A stretch of 64,000 nt of DNA from an uncultured Clostridia bacterium (GTDB taxonomy: Bacteria > Bacillota > Clostridia > Oscillospirales > Acutalibacteraceae), in contig CANQGM010000001.1 in assembly GCA_947623205.1 (NCBI GenBank), positions 124,001 to 188,000 of the forward strand, read 5' to 3'. Below the pieces are notes generated by a model that was not told the DNA's origin, ran no database searches, and saw nothing but the letters and a program-made list of their open reading frames with translations. Position 1 is the first letter of the stretch; each line of letters begins with the position of its first letter. The position numbers and the translations under genes are program-made. Below, in pieces: positions 8,852 through 18,344 of the stretch.

Positions 8852-8895
8852 CTGTTGTGAAAACCCAGTATTCATGGGGATTTTGCAGCAGTTTT
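8848..8895 (-). terminator. Hairpin terminator after the recombinase gene
   Basis: AAAACTG (8848-8854) pairs with CAGTTTT (8889-8895), and AAAACCC with GGGGATTTT inside. On the minus strand the stem runs into CTTTAATTT. It overlaps the last four bases of the left inverted repeat. T-runs on the other side mean it may stop plus-strand transcription too. Confidence 0.6.
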
Positions 8896-8912
8896 ACCAT
8901 TTTTTTGACCAT

Positions 8913-10016
8913 TTACAGTTGAAAAAAACATTTTAATTTATTGATTTGTTTTCGTTTTTGTTCCAAACTTGGGTGCACATATTTTTCAAGCGTTATGCTA
9001 ACGGTTGAATGACCGAGTATTTCACTTAAACTTTTAACGTCAATTCCTTTTTCTATTGCCCTTGTTGCAAATGTGTGCCTCAGCGCGTGAAAATTTATGT
9101 TATTAACTTTTGCCTGTTCAAGATATTTTTTAAATTTATAACTGTATGCTCTCGGTTCAATATAATTAAAATCACCGCTTAAAAAATAGCTGTTTACTGT
9201 ATATGTTTTTGCATACGGTATTAAAAGTTTAATTATAAAATCAGGCAAAGGTATTACTCGTTCAGAAGTTAGTGATTTAGGTTTATTAATTATTATTTTT
9301 GTTTTTAAAGCGCTGTTTTCGTCTGTGTTTTTTATTCTTTTAATTGTTTTATCTATTTTAACGGTTTTGTTTTTTAAATCTATGTCGCTCCATTTTAACG
9401 CGCATATTTCACCAATACGCAAACCTGTGTAAAGGCAAAACAAAATGCCCAGCTTTGGCAAATCAGTATCCTTTAACAAAAAGCGTTCAAGTGTTTTTTG
9501 TTCATGCACCGAAATTACAGGAATGCTGAGACTGTTAGAATATTTAAAACGATATTGTTTAAGAGTAATATTAGCATTATAATTTTCATTTGCAAATCTA
9601 ATTATAGATTTAAAAACAGTAAAAAAATCTTTTAAAGATTTTTGAGAAAGATGCGGATTATTTTTTATAATAACATCAAAACAGTTTTTATCTAATTCAT
9701 AAAGATTAAAACGACCAAAATATAAATTTAAATAATTTTCAATTATATAAAGATACGTTGCGTAAGTGGACTGCCTGACCGAGTTTTTTATGTTTTTAAG
9801 CCATTCATAAATAACTATATTAAACTTAACCGTTATATGTTTATTTGAAGTTTTTTTAATTTTTGAATTAATCAATTCAAGTTTTTCCTTAACCTCTTTG
9901 TAAGTATTGGCATAAACAGAGCCGTATTTGATTTTTCCGTTTTTATCGTATTCTTTAAAATATCTGCCCTCCCAGCGACCGTCTTTTCTTTTATAAATGT
10001 TTCGTTGTTTTCGCAT
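8913..10016 (-). CDS. Tyrosine recombinase / site-specific integrase
   Basis: A 367-residue integrase. The N-terminal arm-binding domain (RNIYKRKDGRWEGRYF, residues 6-20) is AP2/Tn916-like; a SAM-like core-binding domain covers about 63-160; the catalytic domain follows. The catalytic set is complete: R200 (TGLRIGE), a lysine at about 246-248, H310 and R313 (HALRHTFATRA), H336 (LGHSTV) and nucleophile Y346. It should therefore be active. AAAGGAG precedes ATG 10016. The protein is lysine/asparagine-rich with AT-rich codons, unlike flanking housekeeping genes, consistent with acquisition. It lies inside perfect inverted repeats and next to an iteron-like array that could be its arm or accessory sites. 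Confidence 0.93.
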   Translation of the reverse strand: MRKQRNIYKRKDGRWEGRYFKEYDKNGKIKYGSVYANTYKEVKEKLELINSKIKKTSNKHITVKFNIVIYEWLKNIKNSVRQSTYATYLYIIENYLNLYFGRFNLYELDKNCFDVIIKNNPHLSQKSLKDFFTVFKSIIRFANENYNANITLKQYRFKYSNSLSIPVISVHEQKTLERFLLKDTDLPKLGILFCLYTGLRIGEICALKWSDIDLKNKTVKIDKTIKRIKNTDENSALKTKIIINKPKSLTSERVIPLPDFIIKLLIPYAKTYTVNSYFLSGDFNYIEPRAYSYKFKKYLEQAKVNNINFHALRHTFATRAIEKGIDVKSLSEILGHSTVSITLEKYVHPSLEQKRKQINKLKCFFQL

Positions 10017-10067
10017 ATTAACTTACTCCTTTGTATATTTTAAAAAAATTAATAACTATGTCGAAAA

Positions 10068-10487
10068 TTACCAAAAATTGGTAATTTTTCAAAATACTAT
10101 AAATATTTTAAGATTTTTTAGGATTTTAAAATTAATAAAGTATTTTTTGCCAAAAATTGGTAATATTTTAAATTATATAAAGAGCAAAAAGAGCAACAAG
10201 TCATATTTTACCAAAAATTGGGAAATAGCAAAATCATATAAAGTCATATAAAAAGACAAGGGGTCGAATATTACCAAAAATTGGTAATATTTCAAAATAC
10301 TATAAATATTTTAAGATTTTATAGAATTTTAAAATTAAAAAAGTATCTTTTGCCAAAAATTGGTAATATTTTAAATTAAATTAAAAACAAAAAGAGCAAC
10401 AAGTCATATTTTACCAAAAATTGGGAAATAGCAAAATCATATAAAGTAATATAAAAAGACAGGGGGTCGAATATTACCAAAAATTGG
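10068..10487. repeat. 203-bp tandem repeat with seven CCAAAAATTGG sites
   Basis: Two nearly identical 203-bp units plus the start of a third. CCAAAAATTGG begins at 10071, 10150, 10211, 10274, 10353, 10414 and 10477, giving spacings 79-61-63-79-61-63. The best copies extend to TTACCAA-AAA-TTGGTAA, a 7-bp-arm inverted repeat. No convincing gene lies here. The fixed layout suggests binding sites for a protein such as the adjacent recombinase, or replication-type iterons. Confidence 0.9.
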
Positions 10488-10572
10488 CAAAAATACAATA
10501 CACGTTTAGGTTGTTATTTGACCATTTTATTACAAGTTTAAATTTTTTTAAAAACATTAAGATTAAAAATAA

Positions 10573-10590
10573 TTGCATATATCTATGCAA
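10573..10590. promoter_or_regulatory. Perfect palindrome between the iteron array and the right inverted repeat
   Basis: TTGCATA-TATC-TATGCAA, with 7-bp arms and a 4-base centre, in a gene-free AT-rich stretch. It could be an operator or recombination core; its binder is unknown. Confidence 0.5.
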
Positions 10591-10640
10591 GAAAAATTGA
10601 GATACTTTATAAAAATATGTCTAAATATAAAATATTTTGA

Positions 10641-12290
<1,650 letters not shown>

Positions 12291-12341
12291 CGGATTTTTA
12301 ATTGCAATTTACATATACTTAAATAAAAAGGTTGTGTTAAT

Positions 12342-13292
12342 ATGTACAGACTCGGCATTGACCTCGGCGGTACAAACATTGTTGCAGGAGTAGTTGACAA
12401 ACACTGCAAAATTGTAGCAAAAGCGTCCTGCAAAACAGCAGTGCCCCGTCCCGAGGGAGAAATCTGTGACAGTATGGCTGAAGTTGCATTAAAAGCCATT
12501 AATAAAGCAAAAATTACAATTGACGATATAGAATCTATCGGCATTGGTGTTCCCGGCGCCGTAAATCCTAAAACAGGCGTTATTGAATACTCGGCAAATC
12601 TTTTTTTTCATAACTGGGAAGTTGTTAAAATGATGGAAGAAAGATTTAATAAAAAGGTAGCTATTGAAAATGACGCCAATGCCGCTGCCCTGGGCGAATA
12701 TTTGGCAGGAAGTGCAAAGGGCGCAAAGAACGCCGTTGTCATTACTCTTGGCACAGGCGTTGGAGGCGGAATTATTGTTGACGGCAAAATTTACAGCGGT
12801 TCAAATTTTGCCGGCGCAGAGCTGGGTCATATGGTAATTGTAAAGGACGGCAAAGAATGTGCCTGCGGACGGCACGGATGCTGGGAGGCATATGCTTCTG
12901 CAACCGGACTTATTTCGCTTACCAAGCAGAAAATACTTTCGGAAAAGCTTGAGTACAGTTATATGCTCAAGCTTTGCGACGGTGACATAAACAAGGTAAA
13001 CGGCAGAACCGCGTTTGACGGAATGCGTGACGGCGACACAACCGCAAGAGCCGTAGTTGAAGAGTATATCAGCTATCTTGCCTGCGGCCTTGTAAATATA
13101 ATCAACATTTTTCAGCCGGATGTTTTATGTATTGGAGGCGGCGTTTCAAATGAGGGCGATACCCTGCTCATACCGCTCCGTAATATTATTGAACGTGAAC
13201 GCTACACAAAACACAACGATAAACAGACTGTAATTTGCAAATGCACCCTCGGCAATGACGCAGGAATTATCGGCGCTGCGTATCTTAACTGA
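12342..13292 (+). CDS. glcK: ROK family glucokinase
   Basis: A 316-residue ROK kinase that phosphorylates glucose with ATP at the head of glycolysis. It shows DLGGTN (residues 6-11, phosphate loop), GVPGAVN, the END catalytic region (ENDANAAALGE), GTGVGGGI, and the ROK zinc motif CACGRHGC followed by WEAYAS. No N-terminal helix-turn-helix is present, which fits a kinase rather than a NagC/XylR-type repressor. ATG 12342 is preceded by a weak AAAAAGG. Three tRNA genes with their own promoter follow. Confidence 0.93.
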   Translation: MYRLGIDLGGTNIVAGVVDKHCKIVAKASCKTAVPRPEGEICDSMAEVALKAINKAKITIDDIESIGIGVPGAVNPKTGVIEYSANLFFHNWEVVKMMEERFNKKVAIENDANAAALGEYLAGSAKGAKNAVVITLGTGVGGGIIVDGKIYSGSNFAGAELGHMVIVKDGKECACGRHGCWEAYASATGLISLTKQKILSEKLEYSYMLKLCDGDINKVNGRTAFDGMRDGDTTARAVVEEYISYLACGLVNIINIFQPDVLCIGGGVSNEGDTLLIPLRNIIERERYTKHNDKQTVICKCTLGNDAGIIGAAYLN

Positions 13293-13331
13293 TATGCGCT
13301 GAAAATTTTGTTGAAAAGTTTTAAAAAACTA

Positions 13332-13360
13332 TTGACAAAAAAATAAATGTATAATATAAT
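13332..13360 (+). promoter_or_regulatory. Promoter of the tRNA cluster
   Basis: Consensus TTGACA (13332-13337), 17 bases and TATAAT (13355-13360), about 35 bases before the first tRNA. Confidence 0.85.
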
Positions 13361-13394
13361 CTAACTTGCTGATTTTAGATTATCGGTAATATAT

Positions 13395-13471
13395 GGCGGA
13401 ATAGCTCAGCTGGCTAGAGCATTCGGTTCATACCCGAAGTGTCGTAGGTTCAAGTCCTATTTCCGCTACCA
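13395..13471 (+). tRNA. tRNA-Met (CAU)
   Basis: A 77-base cloverleaf with encoded CCA. Acceptor GGCGGAA pairs with TTCCGCT (one G-U), the D stem is GCTC/GAGC, the anticodon loop is TTCATAC and the T loop is TTCAAGT. The anticodon stem TTCGG/CCGAA lacks the three G-C pairs of initiator tRNA, so this is the elongator type. A lysidine-modified tRNA-Ile also has CAU and cannot be fully excluded. Confidence 0.9.
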
Positions 13472-13477
13472 TTATCT

Positions 13478-13552
13478 GGCCCGGTGGTCAAGCGGTTAAG
13501 ACACCGCCCTTTCACGGCGGTAACACGAGTTCGATTCTCGTCCGGGTCACCA
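13478..13552 (+). tRNA. tRNA-Glu (UUC)
   Basis: A 75-base cloverleaf with encoded CCA. Acceptor GGCCCGG pairs with CCGGGTC, the anticodon stem is CCGCC/GGCGG around CTTTCAC, and the T loop is TTCGATT. It lies 6 bases after tRNA-Met in the same transcript. Confidence 0.93.
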
Positions 13553-13559
13553 AATATAA

Positions 13560-13647
13560 GCCGGTGTGGTGGAATAGGCAGACACAAGGGACTTAAAATC
13601 CCTCGGACTAATACTCCGTACCGGTTCAAGTCCGGTCACCGGCACCA
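13560..13647 (+). tRNA. tRNA-Leu (UAA)
   Basis: An 88-base class II tRNA. Acceptor GCCGGTG pairs with CACCGGC, the anticodon stem AGGGA/TCCCT encloses anticodon TAA, a long variable arm (CGGACTAATACTCCG) is present and CCA is encoded. Confidence 0.93.
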
Positions 13648-13648
13648 A

Positions 13649-13677
13649 AGTGGTAGTTTACGCTGCCGCTTTTTTTT
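13649..13677 (+). terminator. Terminator of the tRNA cluster
   Basis: AGTGGTAG (13649-13656) pairs with CTGCCGCT (13663-13670, two G-U pairs), followed by eight T. The rest of the gap to the hydrogenase operon holds a promoter, a Rex-like site and a leader hairpin. Confidence 0.8.
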
Positions 13678-13825
13678 GTGTTTATTTTGGCTTATTTGCT
13701 TAATTTTATCGTACGTTTCTGCATTTTTTGTTTGATAAAAAACCGCACAAATTAGAAAATGAAAAAAAATTATGAGAAGCATTAATAAATATGGTTGATT
13801 TTAGAACAAAAACAGAAATTTACTA

Positions 13826-13854
13826 TTGCAATTTCTATTAAAAAATGTTATTGT
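13826..13854 (+). promoter_or_regulatory. Promoter of the hydrogenase operon
   Basis: TTGCAA (13826-13831), 17 bases and TATTGT (13849-13854). The -10 box lies inside the Rex-like palindrome, so repressor binding would block it. Confidence 0.6.
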
Positions 13855-13862
13855 ATTAACAA
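13845..13862. promoter_or_regulatory. Rex operator (NADH/NAD+ redox repressor site)
   Basis: The sequence matches 12 of the 14 specified positions of the Rex consensus TTGTTAA-N4-TTAACAA; the right half is perfect. Rex releases DNA when NADH is high. The downstream operon encodes an NADH-using hydrogenase, a known class of Rex target, and the site overlaps the -10 box. The assignment is by motif only. Confidence 0.7.
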
Positions 13863-13918
13863 GGTTTGTTAGGGTATGATCCCATTAAAACCGAATTACA
13901 TCGAATGCAGTTGAGGCG

Positions 13919-13942
13919 GAACCCACAGGGGTTCTTCTTTTT
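13919..13942 (+). promoter_or_regulatory. Terminator-like hairpin in the hydrogenase leader
   Basis: GAACCC (13919-13924) pairs with GGGTTC (13929-13934), followed by TTCTTTTT. It falls about 60 bases after the predicted start of transcription and 43 bases before hydC, as expected for attenuation or an RNA-processing site. I do not recognise the upstream leader as a known riboswitch. Confidence 0.5.
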
Positions 13943-13984
13943 GCATACAATTTTTAAAAATTTTTTTAGAGGAGGTTATTGTTT

Positions 13985-14461
13985 ATGGCCAGTCTCAGCG
14001 AAAATGCTGTAGCAAAAATCAGTGAGATCTGTGACAGATACGCTGATGAAACGACGCCCCTGATGATGATACTAAGTGACATTCAGAACGAATACGGTTA
14101 CATACCTCTGGAGGTACAGGAGCTGGTATCTGAGAAGACAGGTATTTCAGTAGCAGAGATCTACGGCGTTGTAACATTCTATTCATTTTTCTCATTAAAA
14201 CCTAAGGGAAAATACGTTATAGGTTGTTGCCTTGGTACCGCATGTTATGTTAAAGGTGCGGGTCAGGTGTTTGATAAATTTTCAGAGGTCCTGGGTATTT
14301 CAGGCGGGCAGACTACCGAAGACGGACTCTTTACCCTTGATGCACTGCGCTGCATTGGTGCCTGCGGTATTGCCCCGGCTGTTTCTATCAACGGCAAAGT
14401 ATATCCCAAGGTTGGCGTTAATGATATTCCCGGTATAGTTGAATCCTACAGAAACGCGTAA
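13985..14461 (+). CDS. hydC: NADH-dependent [FeFe] hydrogenase, NuoE-like subunit HydC
   Basis: A 158-residue thioredoxin-fold [2Fe-2S] protein of the NuoE family. Ligands appear as C82-x4-C87 (CLGTAC) and C123-x3-C127 (CIGAC). In bifurcating hydrogenases it is the small electron-transfer partner of the HydB flavoprotein. ATG 13985 follows GGAGG at 13971-13975; a TTG two codons earlier is less likely. First gene of hydC-hydB-hydA, a standard order for the trimeric enzyme that couples NADH and reduced ferredoxin oxidation to H2 formation. Confidence 0.94.
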   Translation: MASLSENAVAKISEICDRYADETTPLMMILSDIQNEYGYIPLEVQELVSEKTGISVAEIYGVVTFYSFFSLKPKGKYVIGCCLGTACYVKGAGQVFDKFSEVLGISGGQTTEDGLFTLDALRCIGACGIAPAVSINGKVYPKVGVNDIPGIVESYRNA

Positions 14462-14505
14462 GCGATGATGCAAGGAGTAAGATAAGAAAGGAATGGTAGT
14501 TCCCT

Positions 14506-16368
14506 ATGATAAGAACACCCGAAGAATTAAAAGAGAGAGTAGCCTCATGCTGCACTTGTCTTGACGGCAAGTTTGAGGGCAAAGACGGCAAACGTGCCGT
14601 GGTGCTCTGCGGCGGAACAGGATGTCTCTCATCCAACTCTAAGGAGATCCGTGAAAAGTTCGAGCAGATAATAAAGGAAAAGGGACTGGATGACAAGGTC
14701 ACAGTCAACCAGGTTGGCTGCTTCGGTTTCTGCTCTCAGGGTCCCTTTGTTAAGATTTTCCCGGAGGATACGCTATATCGTATGGTCTCCATGGATGATG
14801 TGGAAGAGATCGTTGATACCGATCTTGTAGAAGGCAAAATAGTTGAACGCCTTTTGTATGTAGACCCTGTAAGCGGGGAAAAAGTTCAGCGTCAGGATGA
14901 CATAAACTTTTATAAGAAGCAGCACAGAATCGCTTTGCACGGCTGCGGTGTAATTGATCCTGAGAATATTGATGAGGCTCTTGGCAACGGAGCATATTTG
15001 GGTCTTGCCCGTGCTTTGACCATGGACCGTCAGGCTGTTATTGATGAAGTGCTGGCAGCCGGTCTTCGCGGCCGCGGCGGCGGCGGATTCCCCACCGGTC
15101 GTAAGTGGCAGTTTGCTTATGCACAGGACAGCGATGAAAAATATGTGGTCTGCAACGGCGACGAGGGAGATCCCGGCGCATTTATGGACCGCTCAATTCT
15201 TGAAGGTAATCCCCTTGCCGTTATTGAGGGTATGGTGATAGCCGGCTATGCAATCGGCGCGCAGAACGGTTATTTTTACGTTCGTGCCGAATATCCCGTT
15301 GCCGTCAACCGTTTGCGCATTGCAATCAAGCAGGCCAAGGAAGAGGGACTTCTCGGAAAGAATATCCTCGGTACAGACTTTTGCTTTGATGTACATATCC
15401 GCCTTGGTGCAGGTGCGTTCGTGTGCGGCGAGGAAACCGCTCTTCTAAATTCAATTGAAGGCAAGCGCGGAATGCCAAGACCCCGTCCGCCGTTCCCGGC
15501 TGTTAAGGGTTTATGGCAGAAGCCCAGCATTGTAAATAACGTTGAAACTTTAGCTTGTGTACCGTACATTCTTCGCAACGGCGCAGAAGCGTTTGCACAG
15601 TACGGCACCGAGCGTTCCAAGGGCACAAAGGTATTTGCTCTTGGCGGCAAAATAAATAACGTAGGTCTTGTAGAAATACCAATGGGTACTACCCTGCGCG
15701 AGCTGATTTATGACATCGGCGGCGGAATACCAGGCGGCAAGAAGTTCAAGGCTATTCAGACCGGCGGTCCGTCGGGCGGCTGTTTGACGACAGAATATTT
15801 GGATGAACCGATTGACTTTGATAATCTTGTAGCCAAAGGTTCTATGATGGGTTCCGGCGGTGCGATAGTTATGGACGAGGACAACTGTATGGTAGACGTT
15901 GCTAAGTTCTATATGGAATTTATCTGCGACGAGTCCTGCGGTAAATGTTCTCCATGCCGTATAGGCACCAAGCGTATGCTTGAAATTCTTACCAAAATAA
16001 CCGAGGGCAACGGAACCATGGAGGATCTGGAAGCGCTCGAAGAGCTGGCGCGCGCAACAAAAGAAAATTCTCTTTGCGCGCTGGGTCAGACCGCGGCTAA
16101 TCCTATCTCGTCAACACTCACTCATTTCAGAGATGAGTATATTGCCCACATCGTTGATAAAAAATGTCCGGCTAAGGTATGCAAAAATTTGATGCAGTAC
16201 AAAATAGTTCCCGAGCTGTGCAAGGGTTGTTCTCTGTGCTCACGTCAGTGTCCGGTCAGCGCGATTTCCGGTAAGGTTAAATCACCGTTCGTCATTGACC
16301 AGAGCAAATGTATCAAGTGCGGTATGTGTATGTCGTCCTGCCGGTTTAAAGCTATTATTAAGGAATAA
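14506..16368 (+). CDS. hydB: NADH-dependent [FeFe] hydrogenase, NuoF-like flavoprotein HydB
   Basis: A 620-residue three-part protein. Residues 1-80 form a thioredoxin-like [2Fe-2S] domain (C35-x4-C40, C72-x3-C76). The NuoF core has the FMN/NADH glycine-rich loop RGRGGGGFPTGRK (188-200) and a [4Fe-4S] site C478-x2-C481-x2-C484. The C-terminus carries a 2[4Fe-4S] ferredoxin (CKGCSLCSRQC and CIKCGMCMSSC). It takes electrons from NADH at FMN and routes them to HydA. It lies 44 bases after hydC and 15 before hydA. The domain layout matches bifurcating HydB, not plain NuoF. Confidence 0.95.
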   Translation: MIRTPEELKERVASCCTCLDGKFEGKDGKRAVVLCGGTGCLSSNSKEIREKFEQIIKEKGLDDKVTVNQVGCFGFCSQGPFVKIFPEDTLYRMVSMDDVEEIVDTDLVEGKIVERLLYVDPVSGEKVQRQDDINFYKKQHRIALHGCGVIDPENIDEALGNGAYLGLARALTMDRQAVIDEVLAAGLRGRGGGGFPTGRKWQFAYAQDSDEKYVVCNGDEGDPGAFMDRSILEGNPLAVIEGMVIAGYAIGAQNGYFYVRAEYPVAVNRLRIAIKQAKEEGLLGKNILGTDFCFDVHIRLGAGAFVCGEETALLNSIEGKRGMPRPRPPFPAVKGLWQKPSIVNNVETLACVPYILRNGAEAFAQYGTERSKGTKVFALGGKINNVGLVEIPMGTTLRELIYDIGGGIPGGKKFKAIQTGGPSGGCLTTEYLDEPIDFDNLVAKGSMMGSGGAIVMDEDNCMVDVAKFYMEFICDESCGKCSPCRIGTKRMLEILTKITEGNGTMEDLEALEELARATKENSLCALGQTAANPISSTLTHFRDEYIAHIVDKKCPAKVCKNLMQYKIVPELCKGCSLCSRQCPVSAISGKVKSPFVIDQSKCIKCGMCMSSCRFKAIIKE

Positions 16369-16383
16369 GGGAGGCCGCAAAAA

Positions 16384-18147
16384 ATGTCTATGGTAAATAT
16401 TAAAATTGAGGGTTATCCCTATCAGGTAGAGGAAGGTCTCACCATTCTTGAAGCCGCAAAGCGCTGCGGCTATGAGATCCCTTCACTCTGTGCATTCAAT
16501 AACGGCGAGTGCTCAAACGGCTCGTGCCGTGTATGTCTTGTAGAGGCTACCGGCGCCAGAGGTCTTGTTGCGTCTTGCGTATATCCCGTATCAGAGGGTA
16601 TGGAGATAACTATTTCATCTCCGCGTGCGGTCGAGGCCAGAAGAACTTCGGTTGAACTGCTGCTGTCCAATCACTCAATGAACTGCCAGCAGTGCGCCAA
16701 AAACGGCAAGTGCGAGCTGCTGCATGTATCTAAAATAACCGGAGCCCGTGAAAACAAATATATTGGTGAAAAGACTCCTTCAACTATTGATGAACTTACG
16801 CCTTCTATAATGCGCGACACGTCTAAGTGTATTCTGTGCGGCCGCTGCATTGCCCGCTGCGCAAACGCTCACGGCAAAGGAATACTTGGATTTGAAAACA
16901 GAGGATTCTCCACTATTGTGGCACCGGCTGAAAACCGTTCCTTTCAGAATTCTCCGTGTATCCTGTGCGGTCAGTGCGTAAGCGTGTGCCCAACCGGCGC
17001 ATTGATGGAGAAATCAGAAATCAGCCTTTTGGATCAGGCAAAGAAGGACGGCAAATATATAGTAGTTCAAACGGCTCCCGCTGTGCGTGCCGCTCTGGGC
17101 GAAGAATTTGGAATGAAAATCGGTACTCCGGTCACCGGAAAAATGGTAGCCGCTTTAAAGCGACTTGGTTTTGACAAGGTGTATGATACCAACTTTGGCG
17201 CCGACCTTACCATTATGGAAGAGGCAAACGAGCTTGTGAACCGCATTAAAAACGGCGGCGTGCTTCCGATGATAACCTCCTGCTCACCGGGTTGGATCAA
17301 TTATGCGGAGTACAATTATGGCGACCAGCTCGATCATCTGTCCTCCTGCAAATCCCCCCACGAGATGTTCGGCGCTATTGTAAAGTCTTATTATGCTGAG
17401 AAAAACGGCCTTGATCCTGAGAATATATTTGTTGTATCAATTATGCCATGTACAGCAAAGAAGTTCGAAAAAGAGCGTGATCAGCTTGTTACAAACGGCG
17501 TTAAAGACGTTGACTGTGTACTCACCACCCGCGAGCTTGGCGACCTTATAAAACGTTCAGGCATCAACTTTAAAGCTTTGCCGGACGAAGAGTTCGATCA
17601 GGATCTGTTGGGAGATTACACCGGCGCTGCCGTTATATTCGGCGTTACCGGCGGAGTTATGGAAGCCGCTCTGCGTACTGCCTATTTTGTGCTCACCGGC
17701 AAAGAGCATGATCTCATTAAGTTCGAGGATGTTCGAGGCTTAGAGGGACTTCGTGAGGCTTCTCTGGAAATCAACGGTCAGACTATAAACGTAGCGATTG
17801 CCAACGGAATGAAGAACGCCAAAGTTCTTATGGACGAAGTTCGTGCCGGTACATCAAAATATACATTCATTGAAATTATGGGATGTCCCGGAGGCTGTAT
17901 CGCCGGCGGCGGTCAGCCTTATGTAAAACCCTGTTTCCTGCCCGATGAGGACATTGACATTCTTGATACATTCAGGGAAAAACGTGCAGCTGCACTATAC
18001 AGTGAGGACGACCGCATGGCAGTTCGTCAGTCTCATAACAACGTGCAGATACAGCAGCTTTACAAAGATTATTTGGGCGAGCCCAACTCTCACAAGGCAC
18101 ATGAGCTGCTTCATACAACCTATAAAGCAAGAGAAGGTTTTAATTAA
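16384..18147 (+). CDS. hydA: [FeFe] hydrogenase catalytic subunit HydA
   Basis: A 587-residue enzyme that reduces protons to H2. Order: [2Fe-2S] plant-type domain (Cys 36, 43, 48, 51); a His-Cys [4Fe-4S] site (H97, C101, C104, C110); two [4Fe-4S] clusters (CILCGRC about 149, CILCGQC about 192); then the H-cluster domain with ligands C300, C355 (MPCTAKK), C501 and C505 (GCPGGCIAGGGQP). L1 reads TSCSPGW, so the usual proton-relay cysteine (TSCCP) is serine 301. A C-terminal extension of about 75 residues ends LLHTTYKAREGF. GGGAGG precedes ATG 16384. Last gene of the operon, followed by a strong terminator. Confidence 0.95.
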   Translation: MSMVNIKIEGYPYQVEEGLTILEAAKRCGYEIPSLCAFNNGECSNGSCRVCLVEATGARGLVASCVYPVSEGMEITISSPRAVEARRTSVELLLSNHSMNCQQCAKNGKCELLHVSKITGARENKYIGEKTPSTIDELTPSIMRDTSKCILCGRCIARCANAHGKGILGFENRGFSTIVAPAENRSFQNSPCILCGQCVSVCPTGALMEKSEISLLDQAKKDGKYIVVQTAPAVRAALGEEFGMKIGTPVTGKMVAALKRLGFDKVYDTNFGADLTIMEEANELVNRIKNGGVLPMITSCSPGWINYAEYNYGDQLDHLSSCKSPHEMFGAIVKSYYAEKNGLDPENIFVVSIMPCTAKKFEKERDQLVTNGVKDVDCVLTTRELGDLIKRSGINFKALPDEEFDQDLLGDYTGAAVIFGVTGGVMEAALRTAYFVLTGKEHDLIKFEDVRGLEGLREASLEINGQTINVAIANGMKNAKVLMDEVRAGTSKYTFIEIMGCPGGCIAGGGQPYVKPCFLPDEDIDILDTFREKRAAALYSEDDRMAVRQSHNNVQIQQLYKDYLGEPNSHKAHELLHTTYKAREGFN

Positions 18148-18175
18148 CCGTTAAATTGCTTAATTAAGGTTTTCT

Positions 18176-18217
18176 CCCCCTCCTCGCTTGATTTTATCAG
18201 CGAGGAGGGGGATTTTT
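18176..18217 (+). terminator. Terminator of the hydrogenase operon
   Basis: CCCCCTCCTCGCT (18176-18188) pairs with AGCGAGGAGGGGG (18199-18211), followed by ATTTTTT: a very stable 13-bp stem. Confidence 0.9.
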
Positions 18218-18243
18218 TCAATTAGCAAAACATTTTTGCAATC

Positions 18244-18270
18244 AAAAAGCGGTAGTTTATACTACCGCTT
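18244..18270 (-). terminator. Terminator of the HAD gene
   Basis: AAGCGGTAG (18247-18255) pairs with CTACCGCTT (18262-18270), with a T-run on the minus strand. It resembles the tRNA terminator at 13649 in sequence, suggesting a recurring element. Confidence 0.75.
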
Positions 18271-18344
18271 TATTGTATTTATATATTTTTGCTTATTTAA
18301 GTTTTGTTTAATATTCTGCAATCTGTTTTTTGTGTATAAAAAGT

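Noticed and set aside
8700-8912. Small gene between the lipoprotein and the recombinase
   Set aside because: No start with a ribosome site and no frame of useful length; the stretch holds a promoter, an inverted repeat and a hairpin.
9997-10251. Plus-strand reading frame of 84 codons in the iteron region
   Set aside because: No ribosome site, composed of repeat-derived low-complexity codons, and overlaps the start of the recombinase.
10068-10487. Possible CRISPR array
   Set aside because: The whole 203-bp unit repeats, including the sequence between the short sites; there are no variable spacers and no cas genes.
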